A stretch of 64,000 nt of DNA from Fennellomyces sp. T-0311 (lineage: Eukaryota > Mucoromycota > Mucoromycetes > Mucorales > Lichtheimiaceae), in NCBI GenBank assembly GCA_025266875.1, contig JALLLT010000063.1:1-64000 (forward strand), in the 5' to 3' direction. Position numbers and translations under genes: made by a program. The notes below the pieces were generated by a model. It ran no database searches and was not told the origin of the DNA. It worked only from the letters and a program-made list of their open reading frames with translations. Shown one piece after another: positions 46,828-58,486 of the stretch (its first letter is position 1; the number at the start of each line of letters is the position of its first letter).

Positions 46828-49619
46828 TTGGAATGTAGATATGTGAAATAAGAGGAAAGCCTGTATAGAGTATAAGATAAGACAATTCATATATACGCCC
46901 GCTTGAACAACCATTGATTGCATGTGTGGCTGCCTCTGGGCTACCATCTTGCGTTGCTGCATGAGAGACAGTATTGTCAATGGATAAAGAATTGGATGAT
47001 TCCTATACATTCACCGCAAGCAATGAACCACCTGTTGTTCGTAGCTTAATCTAATACATAACAGCAGTATAATAATAAAAAAGAAGAGGATATTGATTTT
47101 GATGTAAAATTTAGCACTGTAATGAGCAGCAATTATTTATCCCTTCACTGAATATACGTCCGAACGATAACTTGCTAATTCGTCATCTTCGAAGCTTCTT
47201 CTGCGGATAAAAAATCAAAGTTCTGCTCCATAAAGTAGAGCACTTTTTTATGGTTTACTGGAGAGCACGGATACAAGATTTGTTAGTGATATATAAGCTT
47301 ATTCGTTCCTTTAGTTTGCTTGTTTGCTATAGCGGTAGTCTTGGACTTGATGGAGACTGCTTGAAACTGCCATTCTGATTTTGTTCAACATTTTAAGATA
47401 GTGCTAAAAGTTCTCAGATGGAAAAAAAACAACTATCTACCAAAAGCACAGGGAACCTGAGCCCAATCCGCCGTATGGCAGAAGGATGGTTATAATATTA
47501 TGAAAATCAGTCCACTTGTAGCTCATCTGATTCTACGCCGCGCGATCCGATGCGATTACACAAACGGCGCTATCTTCCCGCAAAGCTTTTCCATCCAGGT
47601 ACGTAGAGACAGCTGAACGTGGTCTGTATCTGTCTCAGACACAGGGAACTGGGGAAATCTGGGCTAAAAATACATCGCGCCACTCATTTTTCTCATTGTG
47701 TTCCTTCCCTACTTTCTACCTAATCAGATCAGGGTAAAAATAGACTTAATTAGAGTTCTTCAAAAACTATACATTAAATAAGCTTTATTTCTTGTGAGTA
47801 GCGGGAGAATGCATTAGGCACCTTTACACAAATTTAGAGGCTCAACCGGCTATTAGATTCCCTTCACATATAGGTACTCTTTGTAGTAAAGTTATAGGCG
47901 CACCCGGTGACTGTGGCGATGTGAAATATCGTAGTGTTGCTTGGGCTTATTCTTTCAGAGATGTCATCACCTCCAAATTACAATAAAGATGTATAAGCGA
48001 TCGGTTGGGGATGTAAAGCTCTAAACGATAGAAGAGAGATCGTACCAGTTAGGAACTGGGTGACAACTATATAACGGATTGTGAAGCGATATAAAAACAA
48101 TCAAGAGCAAGTGGTAACGATGTTAAACTATATAATCCGTCGTAGCTATTAATATCTGGTACGATTGTGAGCTTTCGTAAGAGCTCTGAATCATCAGGTG
48201 TAAAGAGGAAACGGCCAATTTTCTTCAATGTACGGAACCAAAGGGTAATACGGGAAAGAAGCGTATATCTTTTACTTTAGGGAGCGATTGTTGACTAAAT
48301 ATACAATCTACAGGCTTGCCATGCGGGTAACGTCACACACATTATGACTATGTTTAGAGGCTGCTCTATACGGCTTCATAACAATAGAAAAAAATTTCAT
48401 CTCCTCATTCAAATATCAAAATGCGAAATATGCCGTTACTGACGGCACCTATCTCCCAGTTTGAATTTCACCAAAATTAGTCATGCGGCAATGCGTACGT
48501 ACGTAGGAGAATCTTGTGTGTGGTTTTTAGACTGGGTAAATTCTATTTATTGATGCGTAATTCGGTCAGGTACGAAAGGTGTCTCATTATTCTTAGGTGA
48601 GTGACACCAGCAAGTCGAAGAGATAAGGGCGATGATAGGAGTGAATAATACACGGTAACGAGGTATAAACAAACATTGAATATCAATTTGAATAATCCGG
48701 ATACGTCTACGTTCGTGGCACGTGTTTGTGCTACTATGTTTATTTAGATTAGATTCATGCCCCTCTTCAGTTGCATTTTTCTAATTGATACATGTATAGA
48801 TAAGAGGGGATATGCCAGTGCTCAGAAGCAATAAATATGCCCATTTGGTCAGATTGGATGTCGTGATACTAACGAGAATGAACAACTTACCGCTTGGCTT
48901 TCGGTCACTGCAAAAAACAAAGAAGAACAAGGAAGCACACTGCTTTTATTTCCCCACTGCAACACTTTTTCATTTGTGCAACCTGCCATCCCATCATTAC
49001 GTCACTGATGTGAACGTTCGATTGGCTCGAGGCCCAGGTTGAGCCACTGCCATTAAAATAAAGTAGTGTATGTTTGCGATCCTAAGTACATAACGTATTG
49101 TGTACCTGGAAACTGCTTACTACCCAAAACAAAGAGAATCGCACTTTCAAAAGCACAATGGACATCGTGGATCATTGGTTTTCGACGGTAACGGATCATG
49201 CCTCCCTCCTCGAAAATGTTTCCGGCCGATACCCGATCTTACATTTTTTGTATGATCCATTAGTGTTGCCCGAATAGTAGTGACTAGCATTCATTTTACG
49301 AGCGTTGAAGATCGGAGTAGTTTACGTCTGAAAGGATGGGACAAGCTGCCGTCGAGCGTGAAGACCGTATTCAATTTTGCATTGATGACATGAGCGTAGC
49401 TGAACACGTCGTAGGCTGACTTAGGTAAGACACGGGCGAAACATTAACATAGCTCAACACGTTATAGATTGGTTAGATGAAGGATGTTCATTTACTTGTC
49501 TTCAGGCCCAATAAATTTAGGACCCGTTTAAATACGATGAAAAATATACAAAAGCTAAAATACATAAATAAAATGGAGACAACCAGAGTCAAAATGTACT
49601 GTAATGAGATGCTGGCTCC
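46828..49619. other. gene desert, nothing seen
   Basis: 2.8 kb of AT-rich sequence with no open frame of interest and no further inverted-repeat element detected by eye. Confidence 0.4.
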
Positions 49620-50569
49620 CTAGGACTGGTGGTGGTGATGGAATCTTTCCTTAGCCACTGGACATGAATTTCGTAAATGGCGTTTGCGGCTGTCATCTCT
49701 TGTAAATGTCTTTCTGCACAGATGGCATTGGTACAAGAGTCTTTGACGTTCATGAATGCATTTATGCCGTCTCAGATAATCACGGCGTCTCGAAAACTTC
49801 TTGCTGCAGATGGGGCAAAAGAAAGGTACATCGGGTCGCGATGAGGAAACCAAAGATGACGGCGAGTGGACTAGCTCGGGTACCGGTTGCTCATCTATCT
49901 CGCTGCCCCCCTCTGGCTGAGCTGGTAGTGGTCTTTCAGCCATCTCGACACGGCCATCGCAGTTAATAAACTTGGAAAACTATTGAGGTGTTTCATATCA
50001 TATGCATAGGAGACATCTGCAACAAAAACACTCACGAGCAAATCATAATCGCCTGAGCTAGTACCTGTTTGTTGGCTAGAGTCGTCGTGTGCCGGTGCTT
50101 TGGTAAGCTCGTTATGAGGCAAAATGGACTGGGTTTGTCGGCCGATCCCATAGACCTAGGCATAAATGGCTGGTTAGCCTCCATGCATAAATCACATTGC
50201 GACTTGATTACCGCAAACAAATCTGCGGAATCCTCTTGCCATGCCAAGTTTGTCTGTGTTGCAATTGAATGCACCGGTGATGGCCCGCAAGACGAAACCA
50301 AGCGGCTGCCGGATAGCTTTTCGAGACGCAAAGTACTCTCTACACACTTGGTTGTATAACTTAAGGATGCATGTCGAAGTACAGTGACGAACTGCGTTGC
50401 AGCGCAAGGGATCCCCGCTAGGCACGTGGTCGCGCCGCGCCACAAAAACTTTTGGCCTGAATTTTACCTGTGCTGCATGGGCAATCCTCGATTGTGCTGC
50501 CACTGAACCTGCTTTGATGCGGGAAACAGTGTCAAAAGGTTGGCCGTTTGGAAAATTGTAAGCAGGCAT
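49620..50569 (-). CDS. paired C2H2/C2HC zinc-finger protein, array member 7
   Basis: Four exons: 50569-50468, 50337-50212, 50155-50036 and 49979-49620; 235 residues. The N-terminus (MPAYNFPNGQPFDTVSR) resembles that of the next gene (MPFQNGRLVGTISRFEA). An acidic, Pro-rich linker precedes the fingers: CPIC, 13 residues, HKCIH, then CHLC, 12 residues, H, four residues, C. It ends in a His-rich tail (RFHHHHQS). The last exon begins FSKFI, matching the 26- and 52-kb genes. Intron 2 has a CTAAC branch and CCTAG acceptor. The acceptor of exon 2 (TAGAG) is the least certain junction, since intron 1 would be 130 nt. Confidence 0.68.
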
Positions 50570-51759
50570 TTTCAAACACTTCTTTGGTAACACGATATCC
50601 TTTCGTTATAAGCGTAAGAAAAAGAGAAACAATGCTCTCTCTCTCTCCCTGAATCCTTCTTATATGCTTTTGTGGCCACCCATCAGTCTCAAACGAATAC
50701 TTTTTTTGGGCACGGATAACATAAGGTTGGCACAATGTGACGAATCAACGCTGAGCCCAAATTCGCACCTTGTGACCAACTGACGACCTATTATGAGGGG
50801 CGAGAGCCAATCACAGGGGTGAATAACGCCAGTCAATGACAGTGCCGAGCAACGAGTTACTTACAAAAAAAAAAAAAAAAAAAAGCCGAGCAACGAGTTG
50901 GGCTGCACGGGTTCCCGCCTTATAAAAAAAGCCAAAAAGGCTTATATCATAAAGAAATCAATGGAAGGTCCCATCCACGAAAATTCTGAAACGGGTATAT
51001 GAGCGCTGTCTGCTCGACGCAGAAGATATGCAGAATTTCAAGAGTTACTGGTGCTACTTACGTGGCAGCTTCCCTATATTCCTGTTCTTCAGGTGTATAT
51101 GTATAAGAAATTCGCTGGGATACATCACGTAGATGATATACTCTTTTTTTTACTGAATTTTGAAAATATGCTCAACATGCATATAGTTTTCATTAACCAT
51201 TGCAACCTATCGATATGATACAACGTGAAACGAATAGCTTTGTTGCGATTGGGCCAAAAACAACGGATGGGTGATTCCCCTTGTCAACCCATGCCTATCC
51301 CACGGTGAGGGATCCCGTTTGTAATGAGCGCCGTTTTCTTTCCAAGTTAAGAAGTTTTATAGTACAGTAGCTTTTGTTGGATGGATATCAAGGTACGCCT
51401 AAAAAGCTACACTTGTGAGTGCTGAAGAACCTTTCCTGTGAAGTACTACGAGCATTTTTGCTTGACAGAAAGCATACAGTGATTTTTTGAGAGATGTTAT
51501 AAATTTTGCAGTTTGGTACAGAAACCAACTTCAGAAAGCTCATCCCACCTGCAAGCCAACATGACCCAATTGGCTGCTCAACTTGTACCAACACATTCAT
51601 CCCAATGGTCTTTTTTTTCGCTATCTATGCCGAAGGGTACTTTTTTTTTGAATGTTTGAATGATGAAAAAATGAGAACGTGTTGGTGAACATAATGGATT
51701 GAGGGGATACAATAAAGTGGGGGGGGGTATATTTCATAGTAATGCAATAATTTAAGATG
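50570..51759. other. intergenic with CT-rich run and retro-insertion
   Basis: Upstream region of the zinc-finger gene. A CT-rich tract (about 50634-50648) lies 65 nt upstream of its ATG. It also holds the poly(A) insertion at 50844-50899 and a G-run at about 51720-51728. No gene seen. Confidence 0.45.
50844..50899 (+). mobile_element. poly(A)-only retro-insertion with 15-bp target duplication
   Basis: The 15-bp sequence GCCGAGCAACGAGTT is present twice (50844-50858 and 50885-50899). Between the copies is a 26-nt insert, ACTTAC followed by 20 A. This is the footprint of target-primed reverse transcription in which almost nothing but a poly(A) tail was copied. Confidence 0.85.
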
Positions 51760-52622
51760 TCAGAACGAAGTGCGAATGTAAACTGTTGGATCCGTCGGTA
51801 CAATGCGGATATCTCTCCCTTTGAGTTTGGGGCACGCTTTCTTTTGCAAATGACGCTGAAGCGAATCCATCCTTCCAAACGTCTTTTCGCACAAATGACA
51901 TTCGTACGAAGTTTTCTGACCCTCGTGGACTTTCTTGTGTCTTCTCGCGTAATCGCGATATCGTGAAAATTGCTTCCCGCAGTCGGGACAAGCAAACGGT
52001 GCGTCCGGGGACAAGGCGCATTCTTCAGAAGTTTCGGTATCCACGTCCGACTGCGATGAATGGATGAAAGCCGGCTCATCGTCTTCATCGAATCTGATAT
52101 ACTCGGAGAACTGCCCGGAAATAAATGAATCAGTTTATGCTTACAAACTGTCTCCATGGTACTCACATCAAATGAGTCATCCGTATTCTGATCAAAGTCC
52201 ACGGCTACATTGCCAGGATCATGGAGCGGCCACGCTATCGGTAACTGTTGGTATTCTGCTTTGTTCTACGTTGGTAGGACTTCGTTAGCTTTTTTTTTGT
52301 TAAGGAGAGTCAATCAAACTTGGCTTTACGTTTAGTGGACATGCGACATTAGGATGCAATGGCAAGCTTTCCTGCGTGGTAATGGTATTCACTTGAGTGT
52401 GTTGCCATGGTGATAAATTGTCGAGATTATAGAGAAAAGGAGAGAAAAGAGCACAAGGGTTTTCGCCTGTCGCCTGAAATATTTCATGGCGGTTATTCCG
52501 CTTTCCCCATTTTGGGCAGACGCCGCAGCAATCCCGAGCGCCACACTTACATGATCGCTACATGCCACCGCTTCAAAGCGCGAAATCGTGCCAACAAGGC
52601 GGCCGTTTTGAAAAGGCATCAT
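51760..52622 (-). CDS. paired C2H2/C2HC zinc-finger protein, array member 8
   Basis: Four exons: 52622-52551, 52473-52330, 52265-52167 and 52110-51760; 221 residues. The two adjacent ATGs at 52622 and 52619 both fit. A moderately acidic N-terminal half (DFDQNTDDSFD, FSEYIRFDEDDEPAF) precedes finger 1 (CPDC, 13 residues, HKKVH) and finger 2 (CHLC, 12 residues, H, five residues, C), with a short tail. Intron phases and exon boundaries match the 49.6-kb gene, so the two are tandem duplicates. All junctions are canonical GT-AG and no lesion is seen. Confidence 0.75.
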
Positions 52623-53598
52623 TGGGTAGTGTGTAGTATGGTCTGTGGAAGAGTTGCAAACGAAAGACAAAAGAGAAATAACCGATTCTCTCTCTCTAGA
52701 GCCCTTTTTATATGGACCACTGATGCGTTGTATGCTGGACGGATAAAGCAAGTAGCTGGGTTATGTCGCCCCTGTGTTTCCTGTGTACGACGCTTCAAGC
52801 TGCACTGGGTTTGCTGTGTCCTTAGTAACAGCACTGCGAATCTTGGTGGAAAGAGACAAAAACACAAAAAATAAATTCTTCAACGTGTTCAGCTTTCATA
52901 CAGCTCGAATTTTTTTTCTGAGGGACCGCCAATAGAAATGACCAACGAAAACCCGTCTTTACAAAAAAAATCTTTGGGTCTCCACGTACCCATAGACTGT
53001 TGCATCGGGGACTCATTGCACCCCATACTTTGCTATGACGACAACATGAAGCTGCTCTTCTGGCTGCTTTTTCCCTTTCCTTTACCTTCGTGTCACTTTA
53101 TTCTACTTCCTTTGCTCAGTGTGATGCATAAATTACCGCACTGATGCCGTATTCATCTTGTACAAAGATCCTGTTTGCGATAATGACTCTTTTCTGGCAT
53201 CGCTACATATCACGTAGCTACGATATACTAATGCGCAATGCCATAGGTTGAGCAGTCAGACATACATAGTAGAAAGCATCGCTTGAAAAGCAACTGTATG
53301 ACCTTCATTGCCACTGAATAATAAATGCGTAGGTCGCTCGATCCTTTCATTCATCTTGTGAAAAGAAAAGAAGCATCTCCAGCTGCCAAGTGTCGTGTAA
53401 ACCAGTACGTTGGACTGCCAAGTACATTGTCCAAGGTCTTGTGACTTTCTTTCAATGCGTTGCATCAAAGGAGTTGAAGGGCATGCGCCACGTTTGTAAC
53501 ACAGCGCCATCCGTGAGATTCCTAATTAGTGAACCTCGCGTTCTTTCTTTATAACAGCGCATGAATTATTTCTCGGTCTGCCATTGGTTTCTTTCGCA
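52623..53598. other. intergenic between the zinc-finger array and MOG1
   Basis: No gene seen; it holds the divergent promoters of the 52-kb zinc-finger gene and MOG1. A short CT-rich tract lies at 52686-52698. Confidence 0.4.
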
Positions 53599-54342
53599 AT
53601 GGAATCTCGGGCACTCTATGGAGGTGCCATCAGCTGCACCGTAGCAAAAACTTTTCTCGATGCCAGGTAATTGTTTCTTGCCATGAACGTTCAACCAATC
53701 TTTTATTTAATCTAAACAATTTTTTTTAATAGTCAAGTTCGACAGATTCCCGACAATCAAGAAGTATTTGTCGATACCGTGACGCAGCAAAGTTTGATTA
53801 TCGAATTGTTGGAACCAGTCGAAGCTCAAGACGAGGCAATTGCACGGTATGAAGCTCAAAGAAAAACCAAAAAGAAAAAAAAACTAATTGCTTTATAGAT
53901 TCCATTTCGAACAACTTGCAAGAGACAACGACGCGGTGTCTGCAGAAATTCAAAATATCCAACGCGCACCTGCAGAAACCACGACACCCCGACTTCCGTA
54001 AGTGTTTATGAAAAAAAAATACATATATTACCATGACAACTAACTCGGATATATTCACACAGCCCGTCCACAACGATCGTCCATGTGTTGCGAGGCAGCC
54101 AAAAAGTTGCCAAATTCGACGAAGCCAAAAAGATGGCTTACAATACCGTCGAGATCATGATGGCAGTGGTACGATTGGAACAAGTCTCAACTGATCTTGT
54201 GATTTCGATCAATGCCCCGGTCCTGGTGGCTCCCGGCAGCAGTGATCAACAAGAGGCAGGAACAACCATTTTGAGCGTTGAAGAGCATATGCAACAAGCC
54301 CTACATCAATTGCAAGTGAACGATTGGAGTCTTTTTGGTTAA
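53599..54342 (+). CDS. MOG1: Ran guanine-nucleotide release factor Mog1
   Basis: Mog1 binds Ran and stimulates nucleotide release, supporting nuclear protein import (family knowledge). Four exons: 53599-53666, 53733-53846, 53899-53997 and 54063-54342; 186 residues, the usual size. The N-terminal LYGGAISCTV and the diagnostic RQIPDNQEVF (about residues 26-35) identify the family; the conserved acidic ELLEPVEAQDEAIA follows. The C-terminal half carries the VEIMMAVVRLEQVSTDLVI strand region. Introns are short (56-66 nt) and GT-AG. It is tail-to-tail with the tetraspanin gene, 127 bp between stop codons. Confidence 0.92.
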
Positions 54343-54469
54343 AAAAAAAGTTAGATAGTATAAAGAAATTATATAAAAGGTGGCTAGGCTTGTGTAGTTG
54401 GTAGACGAGAGGGTGGCCGTTGGAACATGCCATCTCCGAATAGATTGTGTGTACTTCCCGTGGGTGTGC

Positions 54470-55669
54470 CTATACATATGTACATTTTAAAATCTTTATC
54501 TCCCTCCCCGAAAATAATAAGTAATCCAAACCTGCGACAATGCCTTGGTAATCCAAGCGATAAATCTTGGGCGGTAGGCCTTTGCCGAACTTGCGGTTGA
54601 TGTGATTGGAGCAAAGGAGCGCAGACACCATGACAAATAGATGGGCCGGCAAGACCGCAAACGCGACGATCCAACAGTGGGTGAGCGCCATTCTGGTAAA
54701 CTGCGTGTATTTGAACCGACATCCAGGTAAAATGGTACGCGGAAAACACTTGTTGGATCGTTCATGAAAATCCGTAAAATCCTTGTACCCGCAGCAGTGA
54801 AGCTACGATTTTGCATTCAATTTAGTCCATACGCACGCATAGATCGCCAATTTTTCACGTACATCCGCTTGCAATCTGGCTCGACCATCCTCCGTCAATC
54901 CGTAATGCCATTGATAGGATAGTTTGCCTTCGATATTCCATTTGTTTTTTCGATAGGCGGTGTATCCAATAGATGCAATCATGGCAAAACAGAGCCAGAG
55001 CAGCAGGTTGTAAATGGTGAGCACGGCTCGGTTGTTTAGCATGATACCGACGTATCCAAGCAATGCGGTAAAGAGACAAAATGCACCTGTTGCAGTCACC
55101 ACTAAGGGGACGGAAAGGGACTACGGTTCAACGCAGGGGGTTGTACGATTTTTCTTTGGTACTTACAGTTCAATAGTGTTCTTTCACCGACAATAACCAC
55201 ATCTGCACGGAGGTAGACTAAAAAGATGATATTCACGTTTTAAAATCACGTTGTGTCACGTTGTTGTTTTGGTTTACATTTGAAGAATGTAAGCAGTGTC
55301 AAGATCAAAGTAACCAACCCATAAGAGAATAGCTATCGCAGACTTTTGGTTATCGAGCAATGCTGGCGTCATCTGCTTTTTCTATTTTATTACCAGCGTG
55401 TTGGCCATGAGAATCCACCACTTGGCCATTGGCCATCGCATTCTTCGCTTTTCCTGTGATGATTCTTCTGGGACGTATCGCTTCATCATATGCACGCTTC
55501 CACCTGCGGTTGAATCCAATGTGCTGCGTGACAACGTGCTCATGGCAGAGTGTCTGTTCACTCTATCCTCTGATGCCACCCACGGCAAGATGGGCTGGGG
55601 AAACTCATCGGGGTTGATTGAGCTGGAAGATGCATGTTTTTCCTGTCGTGATGAACCAGCGATATCCAT
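54470..55669 (-). CDS. tetraspanin-like four-helix membrane protein
   Basis: Five exons: 55669-55394, 55332-55278, 55217-55167, 55101-54863 and 54802-54470; 317 residues. A hydrophilic Ser-rich N-terminal region of about 80 residues is followed by four membrane segments (about 81-105, 129-150, 154-178, 248-272). The large loop between helices 3 and 4 begins LHCCGYKDF, the tetraspanin CCG motif, with further Cys (KCF, PGC) for disulfides. Tetraspanins organise membrane microdomains; fungal members are linked to polarised growth and infection structures. The short cytoplasmic end has no obvious motif; a possible GT donor after GIVAG leaves the exact C-terminus open. The long N-terminal extension is unusual for the family. 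Confidence 0.82.
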
Positions 55670-56145
55670 AAGCTTAATAAAACGATAGAGAGAGAGAAGG
55701 AGAGAGATGAAGAAAAAGTGTTAATATCAGTACCATCAGATGCAGTTATTTATATGATCCTGCATCCCATCTTTTACATATTTGGTCAAAGCCTTTGCCA
55801 CTTCTTCGATGTCCGGTATAAACAAATGTCTGCATAAGCCCTTATCACTCTGCATTTTTCTTCCCACTCCAGTTCTTTACACGCACACACGTACAGAAAA
55901 TCGCCACGATACTGCATGTCAATCCCCCGCCCCTTTTCCATCGTGTGTGTCATCGTGTTGAATGCATGTTATTTGCTGGCAGTGGATGGTTGTTTGTTAT
56001 ACAGGATAGAAAAGTAAATCGGACGCGTTGGCGATCACCATTACTGTGTGGGCTTAATACAAGAAATAGGCTCTAAAGGGTAACAGCAGTAGACTTTGGT
56101 ATACAATACAATAAAGGGGACGGGGCGGTTCGGGAGCGATCGTAA
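55670..56145. other. promoter region of the tetraspanin gene and 3' flank of RAX1
   Basis: Non-coding; AG-rich repeat (GAGAGAGAAGGAGAGAGA) at 55686-55704 just upstream of the tetraspanin ATG. Nothing else seen. Confidence 0.4.
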
Positions 56146-57308
56146 TCACAGGCGTTTGGATGGCACGGCTGCAAAGATGATCGTCAATACGACTGCTATT
56201 ATCAAACTGATAGCCAGCAGCCAAAGTGACCTAAACCGTAGAATCCGCTTGACTTCCGGTTGCCTGATCTTGTTGAACTTGAACGTCGTTGTCTCACTGT
56301 ATTTGCTTCCAGTTAAGTCCTAGTCTCAAAAAAAACGCCATGGCTTCCTTACCTCACGTTGAACACGAGAACCCAGATTGGATCTAACCCGGTCAAGAAG
56401 CATAGAACATTCAGCACCCCAATCCACAGCGGCAGCAGGACCTGAATAGATTTATCAGCACAATGTATAAAGGGGGGCAATTGGGGGACGGGGATGCTCA
56501 TTGTTATTACCCAAAAACGAGTGCCCCATTGCGGATAACCGAGAAAGATCAAACTAAAAGCAGTGGCCAGGCCGATCAGCAGCGACACCAAGCCGACGAC
56601 CAAGCGGATCATCTGTTGCCATAGCGTGAGATTGCCCCACACCTTGAGCCTCAGAAATTTGGGATACGCGGACCGGCGCATATACTCAAACAAATAATCT
56701 TTGGCATCGGTGAAGACGAGCGGATCGTCTCTGCCACCGTCCTCCAGCTGTCGTCGCATGTTGGCCTTCAATTCCGGTGGTAGTTGTGTCAGTTCCTTTG
56801 AGGCCGACGGAACCAAGTAACGAAGAAGAATACGTTGCGCCGAATCCGTCAGATCCTGACGATTGAGCATGGCTTTCTCGCTCAACTGTTCGCGCGTTTG
56901 ATCAAGTGGTGGTCGTTCAAGCGGCACAAATGAATCTTCCAAAAAATCCTCTTCCAGTCGCGGCACCTTTTGCTTTTGTTGCTTCAGCGTGGTGGTCGAC
57001 GACAACGGCGACACTTTCTTTTCGTCGACGGAACTGACTTGGGATAATCGACTCAGTACTCGAGGTGACTGGACGCCGTCCGCCAAATCTTCTTCCGTCA
57101 GATAGCCGGACCGTCGCATCGTTTTGACGTAGCGCCGCCAGAGCTGCTCGTGATGCTGCACGTCGAGGTAGAAATCAAGCACCTCTTCCATGTGCAACCG
57201 ATCGCGCATGATGATGTAGAGATTGTATAGACAGACGGGCGGCATTGTTTTGCGGGTCAGGACCTGCTCCAGCGTCGGCAAGTCATTGTGGAATGCGGTT
57301 GAGGTCAT
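56146..57308 (-). CDS. RAX1: RGS-domain membrane protein, Rax1-like
   Basis: Three exons: 57308-56511, 56441-56353 and 56296-56146; 345 residues. Residues about 10-235 form an RGS-like domain (TLEQVLTRKTMPPVCLYNLY, EEVLDFYLDVQHHEQLW, then FTDAKDYLFEYMRRSAYPKF), interrupted by a Ser/Lys-rich insertion at about 80-125. Three membrane helices follow (about 233-257, 267-295, 320-342). This plan matches Rax1 of yeast, which marks bud sites with Rax2. The start is the ATG at 57308; an upstream GTG in frame was rejected. The first intron is 69 nt, in frame and open, so retention would insert 23 residues between helices 1 and 2. Confidence 0.8.
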
Positions 57309-57466
57309 TGGTGGGGAATGAAGCACAAGGGGTTGGAACCCAATTTTATCTATTTTTTTTTATATATTGATTCGTAACACAAGCGTTAAAGCCGCCTATT
57401 TCTCTTTCGCTTTTTAATCAGGCGCAGTATCCAACCTTTTTTTCCCTCCCTTTTTTTCCTTGCTCC
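57309..57466. promoter_or_regulatory. 158-bp bidirectional promoter
   Basis: The RAX1-like gene (minus) and the phosphoesterase gene (plus) start 158 bp apart, head to head, so both promoters lie here. The interval is T-rich on the plus strand (two poly-T runs) and has an AT-rich core around 57351-57370 (TTTTTTTTTATATATTGATT). Confidence 0.6.
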
Positions 57467-58486
57467 ATGATCGTTCCTACAGACGCCGTCGAACACCTGC
57501 CAGCCAAGGAGCCCCACAGAACCCGCTTCGTATGCGTGTCCGACACCCACGGCAGAACCGACTTTAAATTCCCAATACCCGCCGGAGACGTATTAGGTAA
57601 GGCCACAACAACACCCATCACCCAGCCGCTGCTGAACCTGTTTTAGTTCATGCAGGTGACTTGACAAGAGTGAGCCGCCCGGAGGAATTCACCCAGACCA
57701 TCGATTGGCTTCAGTCCCTGCCCCACACGTGCGTTGCATTTTACCAATGTTTAAAGCCCTGTCCTAACATGAACCTTACGCACACATATAGCATCAAGAT
57801 CGTTACCGGCGGCAACCACGACCACGACCTCGATCTCGACATTGGTGGCAGCCCCCAACACAAGCAACACATCCTGGCCAAAATGGAGCAGGCAGGCATC
57901 ACTTACCTCGAGCACGAGTCGTTTCGCCTGCCAGAAGCTTTGGGTGGACACAAGATGTTTGTCAGTCCTTACGGTATCGTCTGAAAAGCCCTGTTGTGTG
58001 TGTGTGTATATGCCCTAACTTTCGGGACATTAGCGCCGTTTCATCTCGGTGGCGCATTCATGCCAACCAAACACACACTGCGACGTAAGCAATTCAATTG
58101 GAAACACGCAACCACATCCCTTTAACTCTCTCTCTGGCTTTTTTTCTTTCTCAAGAACGCTGGAACGAAATTCCAGATGACACCGAGATCCTTGTGACAC
58201 ACACCCCGCCACATGGATATCAGGATAAAATAGCTTGGGGTGGAAGGCATGTTGGCTGTCCCATGCTCATGAGCAAAATATTGCACATTCGACCGCGAGT
58301 ATGTATCTCGGGTCATATACATGAAGCACAGTAAGATTTGGTGCGTTTGCTATGGTGTCTGGGCTGAATAGATGCGTTTTTAGTGGATGGTCTTACACGG
58401 ATGACCGGCAAACGTTAATCATCAATGCCTGCATTTGTGATCGCAAGTATCGGACGAGTCAGCGTCCCATTGTTTTCGATCTGTGA
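57467..58486 (+). CDS. class III metallophosphoesterase, MPPED/UPF0046 type
   Basis: Five exons: 57467-57596, 57647-57728, 57792-57973, 58156-58330 and 58384-58486; 223 residues. All calcineurin-like metal-binding motifs are present in order: CVSDTHG (residues 23-29), HAGD (45-48), GGNHDHD (about 77-83), VTHTPPHG (about 145-152) and GHIHEAHG (about 185-192), and the C-terminus ends with the family's PIVFDL. MPPED enzymes are metal-dependent phosphodiesterases, weakly active on cyclic nucleotides; the natural substrate is usually unknown. The ATG at 57467 places the first motif at the expected distance. The third intron (182 nt) is long for this window. The gene is complete and apparently intact. 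Confidence 0.9.

Noticed and set aside
54384..54749. Longer alternative C-terminus for the tetraspanin in another frame.
   Set aside because: The frame with CCG motif, fourth helix and IYRLDYQGIVAG continues to a stop at 54470 without needing a shift; the alternative would require an unsupported late intron.
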